Shown: positions 1-8,515 of the stretch, piece by piece
Layout: every line of letters begins with the position of its first letter
Position numbering within the stretch: position 1 is the first letter of the stretch
Source of the DNA: Acidobacteriota bacterium
GTDB taxonomy: Bacteria > Acidobacteriota > Terriglobia > Terriglobales > Acidobacteriaceae
Direction: 5' to 3'
Assembly (NCBI GenBank): GCA_021851625.1
Contig: JAJZCX010000039.1
Coordinates: 1-9,100 of the forward strand
Length of the DNA: 9,100 nt
The notes under the pieces: generated by a model
Databases searched by the model: none
Seen by the model: the letters and a program-made list of their open reading frames with translations, nothing else
Told to the model about the DNA's origin: nothing
Made by a program: the position numbers and the translations under genes

Positions 1-912
1 AACGTAGGGGCGTTGGATGTTGGAGCGGGCGAGGTCGCTGGTTTGCAGCCGCTCGACCTCTTTTTTGCGCGAGGTGACCTGGCTGGAGCGCGTGCCGGCG
101 GAGAAGCGCGCGATGAACTCATTCAATTGCGCGATCTTTTTTTCGCGCTGCTCGTTCTGGGCTTCCAGGCGCGAGCGGGACTGGGTTTTGGCCAGCACCA
201 TGTCGTCATAGCCGCCGGTGTAGGTGATGATGGTCTCGTAGTCGATGTCGGCGATGTGCGTGCAGACGCTGTTCAAAAAATGCCGGTCGTGCGAGATGGT
301 GATCAGCGTGCCTTCAAAGTGAAGCAAAAAGTCTTGCAGCCAGTGGATGGAGTCGAGATCGAGGTGGTTGGTCGGCTCGTCCAAGAGCAGCGCCTGCGGC
401 TTGCCAAAGAGCGCCTGCGCCAGCAGTACGCGCACCTTTTGGCCGCCCTGCAGCTCGCTCATCTTGCGCTCATGCACGGCGTCGGGAATGTCCAGGCCTT
501 GCAGCAAAATGGCGGCGTCGCTCTCGGCGGTGTAGCCGTCCTCTTCGCCGACGATGCCTTCGAGTTCGCCCAAGCGCATGCCGTCCTCATCGCTGAGTTC
601 GTGCTTGGAGTAGATGCGATCCCGCTCTTCGAGCGCGGCCCACAGGCCCTTGTTGCCCATGATGACGGTGTCGAGAACACGATAGGCGTCAAAGGCATAT
701 TGATCCTGACGCAGCACGCCGAGCTTTTTGGGGCGGACGACGGTGCCTTTCTGCGCGTCCAGCTCGCCGGTCAAAATTTTCATGAAGGTGGATTTGCCCG
801 CTCCATTGGGGCCGGTCAGGCCATAGCGGCGACCCGGCGTAAAGGTGGTGGAGACATCCTCAAAGAGGACCTTGGCTCCATAACGCATGCTGACATTGCT
901 AACGGAAATCAT
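1..912 (-). CDS. ybiT: ABC-F ATPase, YbiT-type translation factor (3' end cut by window)
   Basis: Soluble ABC-F ATPases have two fused ATPase domains and no membrane part; they bind the ribosomal E site and help stalled or slow translation. The 304 visible residues hold all of ATPase domain 1: Walker A GPNGAGKST at 34-42, a Q-loop in LRQDQYAF around 67-74, a signature ELQGGQKVR around 153-161, Walker B LLLDEPTNHLDLD around 175-187 and H-loop SHDRH at 207-211. A charged linker (about 240-300, including FIARFSAGTRSSQVTSRKK) follows, as in this family. The text matches what I remember of E. coli YbiT closely (RYGL-GPNGAGKSTFMKIL, VLDTVIMG, SHDRHFLN), better than Uup or EttA. The signature reads LQGGQ rather than LSGGQ, a tolerated change. 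Start ATG at 910-912 has a purine-rich GAGAGA just upstream. Domain 2 lies beyond position 1, so whether the gene is intact is unknown. Confidence 0.94.
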   Translation of the reverse strand, partial: MISVSNVSMRYGAKVLFEDVSTTFTPGRRYGLTGPNGAGKSTFMKILTGELDAQKGTVVRPKKLGVLRQDQYAFDAYRVLDTVIMGNKGLWAALEERDRIYSKHELSDEDGMRLGELEGIVGEEDGYTAESDAAILLQGLDIPDAVHERKMSELQGGQKVRVLLAQALFGKPQALLLDEPTNHLDLDSIHWLQDFLLHFEGTLITISHDRHFLNSVCTHIADIDYETIITYTGGYDDMVLAKTQSRSRLEAQNEQREKKIAQLNEFIARFSAGTRSSQVTSRKKEVERLQTSDLARSNIQRPYV

Positions 913-953
913 CGGTCTCTCTATTGTTTCATGAGCGCGGCGGTCTGGGCCAC

Positions 954-987
954 GGGTGGGGGTGGGTTTGGCGCGGGTGGCGGTGGG
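954..987 (+). other. G-rich tract in the divergent ybiT/porin intergenic region
   Basis: The 96 bp between the two divergent starts (913-1008) hold five G-runs of three or more on the plus strand: 954-956, 958-962, 964-966, 975-977 and 985-987, with connecting loops of 1, 1, 8 and 7 bases. This could form a three-tier G-quadruplex, though one loop is slightly over the usual 7-base limit. It would lie in the 5' region of the beta-barrel gene and on the coding-complement strand upstream of ybiT. I see no convincing -35/-10 pair for either gene here. The tract is visible; folding and function are inferred. Confidence 0.35.
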
Positions 988-1008
988 TGTGCGAAGATAA
1001 AGGTAGCA

Positions 1009-1710
1009 ATGAATATGTCTCAGAAGCGTTTTTGTATGCATTCTTTTTTGCCGCGTGTTTGTAGCGGCTTGTTCCTGCTGGCGTTGGCGGCGGCTCTCGC
1101 ATCCACGGCCCGCGCGCAGACGGATATCAACGTGAACCTGTACGAAGCGTTGCCAATGTCGGCCAGCAAGCCTGCGGCTTCCAGCGGCGGTGTGGTGACC
1201 GACCCCGGCGTGAACCAGTCGGCGGATCCGTCCCTAGGCTTTCGCATGGGCCTGCGACACATGTACCACCCGCACTTTGGGCTGGAGATTAACGCTGGCT
1301 ACAACCGCGCCACGCAGCATTTTTCTGGCTCTTTGCAAACGGATGCCACGGTGTACTCGCACGCCAAGCCGTTTACGATCGACTACGTTTCGCGCATCAA
1401 GGCGTACAAGGGCTTTCAATTTTTCTGGCTGGCCGGCGCCGGATTCGTCTCCTATGACATCTCCAGCTACGGCCCGGGCGGCAACACCACTGGCACGGTC
1501 ACGGAGCCAGCGCAGTCGGAGATTTTGCCCGCGGGCGAATATGGCGTGGGTGCGGATTACCACTTGCACGCACTGCCGAAATTCATGGGGCTGCGCTTGC
1601 AGTACCGCGCGATTGTGGAGCACGCACCGGATTATCGGCTCACCTATTTATCCACAAACAATCTAATCAATATCTCTGAACCGAGCGTGGGCATCACCTT
1701 CAAGTTCTAG
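1009..1710 (+). CDS. Outer-membrane beta-barrel protein, OmpA/porin-like fold
   Basis: A 233-residue secreted protein. Residues 1-36 are a clear signal peptide: basic N-region (KR, R), hydrophobic core SGLFLLALAAALAS, then an ARA cleavage site before QTDINV. The mature part alternates polar and hydrophobic residues in strand-like stretches, for example FGLEINAGYNRAT, FQFFWLAGAGFVSYDI, EYGVGADYHL, GLRLQYRAIVEH and PSVGITFKF. It ends in phenylalanine, the usual C-terminal signal for BAM-assisted barrel assembly. At about 197 mature residues it would suit an 8-stranded barrel. Role and ligand cannot be told from sequence. ATG 1009 is preceded by AAAGG at 999-1003 with 5-base spacing; ATG 1015, two codons on, would also fit. 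The same frame stays open upstream to position 13, but that part is antisense to ybiT and is not coding. It is divergent from ybiT and convergent with the MocR-like gene. Confidence 0.83.
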   Translation: MNMSQKRFCMHSFLPRVCSGLFLLALAAALASTARAQTDINVNLYEALPMSASKPAASSGGVVTDPGVNQSADPSLGFRMGLRHMYHPHFGLEINAGYNRATQHFSGSLQTDATVYSHAKPFTIDYVSRIKAYKGFQFFWLAGAGFVSYDISSYGPGGNTTGTVTEPAQSEILPAGEYGVGADYHLHALPKFMGLRLQYRAIVEHAPDYRLTYLSTNNLINISEPSVGITFKF

Positions 1711-1765
1711 CGCATTTCCGGCCAGTGTGTTCAAGGTGGGGAAAGAGTTGTGGTTCTGACTTTTT

Positions 1766-1796
1766 CCCACTCAAGCCAAAAGACGGCTTGAATGGG
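1766..1796. other. Hairpin downstream of the beta-barrel gene
   Basis: TCAAGCC (1771-1777) and GGCTTGA (1785-1791) form a perfect 7-bp stem around loop AAAAGAC. Outer pairs CCCA (1766-1769) and TGGG (1793-1796) extend it past a C/A mismatch. It starts 55 bases after the beta-barrel stop. A T-run lies before it (1761-1765), not after it, so it does not look like a standard intrinsic terminator for the plus-strand gene. It may protect a 3' end or slow polymerase. The rest of 1711-1861 shows only a small GAATT/AATTC inverted repeat at 1804-1818 and no gene I can support. Confidence 0.4.
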
Positions 1797-1861
1797 GCAC
1801 CAAGAATTTTGTGAATTCTGGATAGGAAAATGCATCAGCGCTGACATCTGCGCAGGCCCAT

Positions 1862-1914
1862 CGCAGCCCCGTGTCAAACGATTGCAGTTCGCGATTGTTT
1901 GACGCGGGGCTGCG
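1862..1914 (+). terminator. Long hairpin at the convergent junction, likely terminator
   Basis: Arms 1862-1885 and 1891-1914 pair over 24 bp around the 5-base loop AGTTC (1886-1890). In a plus-strand RNA all positions pair, with three G-U wobbles (1872/1904, 1880/1896, 1883/1893). In a minus-strand RNA the same three positions become A-C mismatches, so the stem suits plus-strand transcripts better. It is followed by TTTGTTTGCTT (1916-1926), a broken T-tract. The likely job is to stop transcription coming from the beta-barrel gene before it runs antisense through the MocR-like gene. It overlaps that gene's stop codon (1874-1876) and about its last 13 codons. Confidence 0.5.
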
Positions 1915-3418
1915 GTTTGTTTGCTTCCAGCAGTATGCGTATCTTCTCCACCGCGCGCGGCACGGCTTGGACGGATGTGCTGCCGTAGCCCAGAATGAAG
2001 CCATGCCGGGCGGGCGAGTTGTTGTAACACGGTGAGAGCGGCCAGAGCCAGAGACCGGCCTGTGCGGCTTGCATGGCCAGATCGCGGTCGTTGTAGCCAT
2101 TGGGTAAAAATGCAACCAAGTGCATGCCGGTTTCTGAGCCAGAAATCTCCAAGGTTGGATGGATGGTTTTCTGCATGCACTCGATCAGCGCGTTGCGGCG
2201 CTCGCGGTAGAGCGTGCGCATTTTGCGGATGTGACGCGCGAAGTGTCCTTCCACGATGAAATCGGTAAGCGCCTCTTGATGCAGATAGGCGGGGAAGATG
2301 TCCATGGCTAGGCGCACGGCAGCGAAGGCACCGATCAGATCGTGCGGAATGACGATGTAGCCCATGCGCAGAGACGGGAAGAGCACCTTGCTAAAGGTGC
2401 CAACATAAATGACACGCGCGTGCGGGTCCATGCCTTGCAAGGAGGCAATGGGCATGCCTTCATGGCGGTACTCGCTGTCGTAGTCGTCCTCGATGATCCA
2501 AGCTCCGTGCTTGTGCGCCCATTGCAGCAACTGCATTCTGCGGGAGGCGCTCATCGTTACGCCGAGAGGGAATTGATGTGAAGGCGTCACGTGCGCCGCG
2601 CGTGCGTTGCGGTTCATGCGGATGCCGGCGGCAACATCCATACCTGCCGCATCGACGGGCACATGCACCCAGCGGCAGCCTGCGCTGAGGAATGCATTGC
2701 GGGCCAGGTTGTAGCCCGGTTCCTCAACCCAGACCGCGTCGCCCGCATTCAACAACACACGCGCGGTGATGTCCAAAGCCTGCTGAGAGCCGGAGACGAT
2801 CATGATCTGGCGCGCATCACACCGCACGCCGCGCGAGGTGCGCAGATAATTGCAGACCGCTTCGCGGAAGCGCTCCGATCCCAATGGGTCGATGTGGTGC
2901 ATTCTGGCAATACTGGGATTGCGGCAGTGGCGCGCGACCAGGCTGGCCCAGAGCGAGTGTGGGAACTGCTCCAACGCAGGCTGATGCAAGCCGAAGGCAC
3001 CCCAGCCGTGCAGCCATGGCAGGGGTTCGCGCTTGGGCAGGGCGCGCGCGCGGTCGGCAACGCGTCTGGTGCCAGAGAGGATGGGATGCGCGTTTGGTGT
3101 CTGACGCACGGCTGCGAATGTGATTGCATCGGGCAGCTCAGCGGAGACAAAGGTTCCCGAACCGGTGCGCGCTTCCAAATATCCCTCCACCAATAATTGC
3201 GCGTATGCATTCAGCACGGGAATGCGTGAAATGCGCAACTCTGCGGCCAGATCGCGGCTGGAGGGTACCTTCTGTCCGGGATCCATCGCGCGGTTGACGA
3301 TGGCGGCGCGGAGGCCTTCATAGATTTGTTTGTGCAGCGGCAGCTTGGATCTCCGATCCAGCACGATCAGCGGCATGGTGCCGACGGAAGCATTTTGGCG
3401 GCGGGATTTTTTTTGCAT
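1874..3418 (-). CDS. MocR/GabR-family regulator: GntR-type HTH fused to an aminotransferase-like PLP domain
   Basis: A 514-residue regulator. Residues about 16-92 are a GntR-type winged helix (PLHKQIYEGLRAAI, GQKVPSSRDLAAEL, VLNAYAQLLVEGYLEARTGSGTFV). A linker follows, then a fold-type I aminotransferase domain (about 145-495). PLP-binding residues are visible: TFSK with Lys344 for the Schiff base, and DDYDSEYR at 311-318 giving Asp311 and Tyr313; the 31-residue Tyr-Lys gap equals that of GabR. Arg351 follows in LFPSLRMGY. Family members are not enzymes: they sense PLP or amino-acid-like effectors and control a neighbouring divergent gene, here the DoxX-like membrane protein, often along with themselves. 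ATG 3418 is chosen because a TATACT -10 element sits only about 7 bases upstream, implying a nearly leaderless mRNA; ATG 3376 (500 aa) is a real alternative, and neither has a good Shine-Dalgarno sequence. The tail PQPRVKQSRTAIV is encoded inside a long inverted repeat. Confidence 0.93.
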   Translation of the reverse strand: MQKKSRRQNASVGTMPLIVLDRRSKLPLHKQIYEGLRAAIVNRAMDPGQKVPSSRDLAAELRISRIPVLNAYAQLLVEGYLEARTGSGTFVSAELPDAITFAAVRQTPNAHPILSGTRRVADRARALPKREPLPWLHGWGAFGLHQPALEQFPHSLWASLVARHCRNPSIARMHHIDPLGSERFREAVCNYLRTSRGVRCDARQIMIVSGSQQALDITARVLLNAGDAVWVEEPGYNLARNAFLSAGCRWVHVPVDAAGMDVAAGIRMNRNARAAHVTPSHQFPLGVTMSASRRMQLLQWAHKHGAWIIEDDYDSEYRHEGMPIASLQGMDPHARVIYVGTFSKVLFPSLRMGYIVIPHDLIGAFAAVRLAMDIFPAYLHQEALTDFIVEGHFARHIRKMRTLYRERRNALIECMQKTIHPTLEISGSETGMHLVAFLPNGYNDRDLAMQAAQAGLWLWPLSPCYNNSPARHGFILGYGSTSVQAVPRAVEKIRILLEANKPQPRVKQSRTAIV

Positions 3419-3424
3419 AGGCCC

Positions 3425-3476
3425 AGTATAGTGGTAATAAGAAAAAGTTGAAAAGTGGCTATTGATGGATACCACT
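3425..3476. promoter_or_regulatory. Predicted MocR-type operator and promoter between divergent genes
   Basis: Three copies of one 9-base box lie in the 78-bp gap: ATTACCACT (minus strand, 3438-3430), ATAGCCACT (minus, 3462-3454) and GATACCACT (plus, 3468-3476). That is two direct repeats 24 bp apart plus one inverted copy. Operators with two direct repeats and an inverted one are described for MocR-family regulators, and an ATACCA core is known for GabR as far as I recall. A minus-strand -10 TATACT (3430-3425) overlaps the first box; its -35 at 17-bp spacing is poor (TTTCAA). A plus-strand TTGAAA (3448-3453) could serve as -35 for the divergent gene, but the matching -10 (TACCAC, 3470-3475) is weak. 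The repeats are seen; binding is inferred. Confidence 0.55.
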
Positions 3477-3496
3477 CCATGGTGCAATGGTAGGGC

Positions 3497-4729
3497 ATGA
3501 GCAGGGGGTCCAACTCGACATTGGGGCAGTGGCGGGCGATACAAGTGTCTGCCGGACGAATTTTTTTGGGCGTGTCCACAATTGTGTTTGGCGTGCAGCA
3601 ATTTTCGACACGGGGAACCATACTCGGCTTGCAGATCCAGCCCGCGTGGGCCCCCATGCATATAGAGATTGCGTATGTGTTGGGAGCGTTTTTGATTGTC
3701 GCGGGTGGATGCCTGCTGACGGAGAACTCCAATGGGCGATTGGCTGCCTGCTTGCTCGGCATCGTGTTTTTTGTGTCGGACGTGCTGGTGCGCGGCTCCA
3801 AGTGCGCGCTGGCCTTTCACGATGTGGGGGAGCGGTCACTCATCTTTGAGGCCCTGGCCTTAACCGCTGGTTATTTTCTCGCTGCAGAAGCCCTCCCCAG
3901 CCATGGTGCGCGTGCACAGCGATGGCAGCACGCTGTGTGGACGACAGCGGAGATGAGCAGAATTCTCTTTGCAGTCTCACTCTGGATTTTTGGCGCGGAC
4001 CACATTGATGCGGCGAAGTTTGTGGCTTCACTGATCCCAGCCTGGATTCCGGGGCACATGTTCTGGACCTATTTCACCGCTATGGGATTGATCGCCGCTG
4101 CGCTTTCGACGCTGTTGCGTAGGTGGGCCATGGCGTCTTCATTTTTGCTGGGATGGATGTTTTTTCTTTGGGTGGTGTTGTTGCACGTGCCCAGAGTGAT
4201 TGCGCATCCGAGCGTCAACGAATGGAACAGCGCATCTGTGGCCTTGGCGATGGCCGGATGCTCTTGGCTGCTGGCCGCATCGGCGGTGCCGCAACCGAGC
4301 CGTGTGCGAGTGGCTCCAGTGCAGATCCGGGAACGGGGAAAAGGTCTGAAATACGCGACATTCCTTGTCTGTATTCTCTGCGCGGGTCTGGCTGGTTGGG
4401 GCGCTTATGTTCAAGCTGCGAGCGTTGCAGTGGGCGGGAGCGGAGAGTCTATGGCTGCGGCTTTTTTGTCTGTGGCCAACTCGATCCAGACGCAGGTGGA
4501 TGTGCGAGGAAGCCACGCAAATGGCAAGGCAAACATCTATGCTGCGATTGCGCTGAACCATGCAGAGTCTCATGTACTGCACGGGGAAAACCAAGGCAAG
4601 GATTTGCAGCATGTGGCCGTGCTGTTGCAACTCATCCAGATTGGCAAGCTGGACGCGAACGGTGTGTTTGCCCAGCGTCCGAATGCGGGGCCGGTGATCG
4701 GTGCAGCGATGAGAAAAGGGGATGCTTAA
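3497..4729 (+). CDS. Multi-pass membrane protein: two DoxX-like halves plus a DUF1223-like C-terminal remnant
   Basis: A 410-residue protein with about nine hydrophobic segments: roughly 16-36, 55-75, 82-99, 115-132, 152-172, 187-206, 212-234, 243-262 and 284-304. The first eight form two four-helix units that open alike (SAGRIFLGVSTIVFGVQQF at 18-36; MSRILFAVSLWIFGADHI at 153-170), as in DoxX-like proteins; the second also has FVASLIPAWIPGHMFW. Biochemical role is unknown; DoxX relatives are inner-membrane proteins linked in some cases to redox functions. Residues about 284-308 could be a ninth helix or an old signal peptide (AYVQA). Residues 310-410 resemble the C-terminal half of DUF1223 proteins (HGENQGKDLQHVAVL at 362-376, GPVIGAAM at 398-405) but lack the CxxC thioredoxin-like half. 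ATG 3497 follows an in-frame TAG at 3491-3493; its Shine-Dalgarno is poor. Divergence from the MocR-like gene suggests control by it. Confidence 0.85.
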   Translation: MSRGSNSTLGQWRAIQVSAGRIFLGVSTIVFGVQQFSTRGTILGLQIQPAWAPMHIEIAYVLGAFLIVAGGCLLTENSNGRLAACLLGIVFFVSDVLVRGSKCALAFHDVGERSLIFEALALTAGYFLAAEALPSHGARAQRWQHAVWTTAEMSRILFAVSLWIFGADHIDAAKFVASLIPAWIPGHMFWTYFTAMGLIAAALSTLLRRWAMASSFLLGWMFFLWVVLLHVPRVIAHPSVNEWNSASVALAMAGCSWLLAASAVPQPSRVRVAPVQIRERGKGLKYATFLVCILCAGLAGWGAYVQAASVAVGGSGESMAAAFLSVANSIQTQVDVRGSHANGKANIYAAIALNHAESHVLHGENQGKDLQHVAVLLQLIQIGKLDANGVFAQRPNAGPVIGAAMRKGDA

Positions 4730-4740
4730 CCGGAGATCAA

Positions 4741-4762
4741 GATTGCGTGTGGGGACGCAATC
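4741..4762. other. Small perfect hairpin before the terminator
   Basis: GATTGCGT (4741-4748) and ACGCAATC (4755-4762) form a perfect 8-bp stem with loop GTGGGG, 11 bases after the stop of the DoxX-like gene. It abuts, and shares base 4762 with, the large terminator stem. Tandem stem-loops could act together in ending or protecting the transcript. Confidence 0.5.
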
Positions 4763-4810
4763 CGCACTCACCCCCAAGGCTACGGCCAAGGGGGGAGTGC
4801 GGTAATTTTT
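4762..4810 (+). terminator. Rho-independent terminator of the DoxX-like gene
   Basis: CCGCACTC (4762-4769) pairs with GAGTGCGG (4795-4802); after a bulged A, CCCCC (4771-4775) pairs with GGGGG (4790-4794); past an AA/AA internal loop, GGC (4778-4780) pairs with GCC (4785-4787) around loop TACG. TAATTTTT follows (4803-4810). This is a strong plus-strand terminator, 33 bases past the stop codon. In the minus direction the stem would also form downstream of nrdJ (stop at 4820), but no T-run follows it, so for nrdJ it is at best a pausing or end-protecting structure. Confidence 0.85.
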
Positions 4811-4819
4811 GCGCGTGGT

Positions 4820-8035
<3,216 letters not shown>

Positions 8036-8213
8036 GGGAGTTTCTCCTGCGTATCTTGATTCGATGTCCATGCACGCTGGAACGACTTGCGGCGAGCGCG
8101 CGGAGCTATGTTTTCTTGTCGGGCTGCGGCTTTTCCCGGCAAAAACCAAAAGGTATCGAGGGGGAAACACCCGCTCAGTACCGGGTTGCCATCCAATGGA
8201 AAAGCAGCTTGCA
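8036..8213 (-). promoter_or_regulatory. Long structured 5' leader of nrdJ, candidate cis-regulatory RNA
   Basis: About 180 bases separate the predicted nrdJ transcription start from its ATG, with no plausible gene in them. Reading the minus strand, visible local stems are CCAT/ATGG (8199-8189), ACCCG/CGGGT around an 8-base loop (8186-8169), TTTCCC/GGGAAA (8167-8162 with 8137-8132) enclosing ACC-TTTT-GGT (8154-8145), and CGGG/CCCG (8138-8135 with 8123-8120). Just before the ATG, GGAG (8047-8044) of the Shine-Dalgarno can pair with CTCC (8040-8037) over an AAA loop. The layout resembles a riboswitch or other translational control leader, but I do not recognise a known class: cobalamin-riboswitch core elements are mostly missing. 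The structure is by eye only. Confidence 0.45.
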
Positions 8214-8219
8214 GAGGCA

Positions 8220-8248
8220 AAGTTACCGCTGCGGGTTGTGCGTGTCAA
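8220..8248 (-). promoter_or_regulatory. Predicted sigma70-type promoter of nrdJ
   Basis: On the minus strand a perfect -35 TTGACA (8248-8243) is followed after 17 bases by TAACTT (8225-8220), a mediocre -10 (3 of 6). Transcription would begin near 8213. A second option further upstream is TTGGTA (8293-8288), 17 bases, TACAAG (8270-8265), which would start near 8258 and lengthen the leader to about 223 bases. The first is preferred for its -35. Confidence 0.5.
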
Positions 8249-8255
8249 GAGAAAA

Positions 8256-8271
8256 CCACAATCCCTTGTAT
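8256..8271. promoter_or_regulatory. Degenerate NrdR-like box upstream of nrdJ
   Basis: CCACAATCCCTTGTAT matches the 16-base NrdR palindrome (ACACWATATATWGTGT as I recall it) at 11 positions, with the outer CACAAT and TTGT parts kept and the AT-rich centre lost. It lies 7 bases upstream of the nrdJ -35. NrdR boxes come in pairs about 31-32 bp apart; a poor second candidate, with only a TTGTGC half-site at 8236-8241, would lie 30 bp away inside the promoter spacer. NrdR represses RNR genes when dATP/ATP is high. This is suggestive only. Confidence 0.3.
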
Positions 8272-8463
8272 CTGCTGGGAAAATGATTACCAAATTGGAA
8301 TGCCAAGGCGGAGCAGGCCCAAGGAGGGTGTGTGACGACCCTGCAAGGTTGAAAGTACGCGCGCATCGGGCGCGGCGCAAGGCGCAGAAATGGGGCAAGA
8401 TTGGTGGATGGATGTGGAGTCTGTGGAGAAGTGGTGCGCTGTATCACAAAAAAAAATGCGGCT
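8272..8463. other. Intergenic stretch without a supported gene
   Basis: The noncoding gap between the nrdJ start and the tRNA is 480 bases. Outside the leader, promoter and box described elsewhere, this part shows only a short CCAAATTGG inverted repeat (8290-8298) and a run of nine A (8447-8455). The open frames crossing it have no recognisable protein features, and one runs through the tRNA. Confidence 0.5.
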
Positions 8464-8475
8464 GTGTGCGCACAC
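8464..8475. repeat. 12-bp perfect palindrome next to the tRNA promoter
   Basis: GTGTGCGCACAC is a perfect palindrome that ends exactly one base before the -35 hexamer of the tRNA-Thr promoter. It could be a dimeric regulator site or chance; no known operator is recognised. Confidence 0.4.
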
Positions 8476-8504
8476 TTTACCGCGATGCGGCGTGCCGTTA
8501 CAAT
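8476..8504 (+). promoter_or_regulatory. Sigma70-type promoter of tRNA-Thr
   Basis: -35 TTTACC (8476-8481, 4 of 6 matches), 17-base spacer, -10 TACAAT (8499-8504, 5 of 6). The start would fall near 8511, about 5 bases before the mature tRNA, giving a very short 5' leader for RNase P to remove. It is the best-formed promoter in the window. Confidence 0.7.
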
Positions 8505-8515
8505 CGGAAGAGAAG

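Noticed and set aside
921..932. Three-codon upstream frame (ATG AAA CAA TAG) before ybiT, like leader peptides of some ABC-F genes
   Set aside because: No ribosome site, too short to judge, and no attenuator hairpin seen.
13..1008. Open frame on the plus strand running upstream of the beta-barrel gene
   Set aside because: It is antisense to ybiT, with no protein features; the signal peptide and ribosome site place the true start at 1009.
1731..2180. 149-codon minus-strand open frame overlapping the end of the MocR-like gene
   Set aside because: Out of frame with the conserved aminotransferase-like domain that clearly covers 1874-2180, and without features of its own.
4762..4802. The same hairpin as intrinsic terminator of nrdJ
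   Set aside because: In the minus direction no T-run follows the stem.
8222..8235. Cobalamin-riboswitch-like CCCGCAGCGGTAAC on the minus strand
   Set aside because: The partner boxes of that class (GGTGAAAATCC-like and the AGCCAGGAGACCTGCC-like B12 box) are not found, and the piece overlaps the preferred -10.
8287..8302. Second NrdR box candidate around CCAAATTGG
   Set aside because: Spacing is right but only about 5 of 16 consensus positions match.
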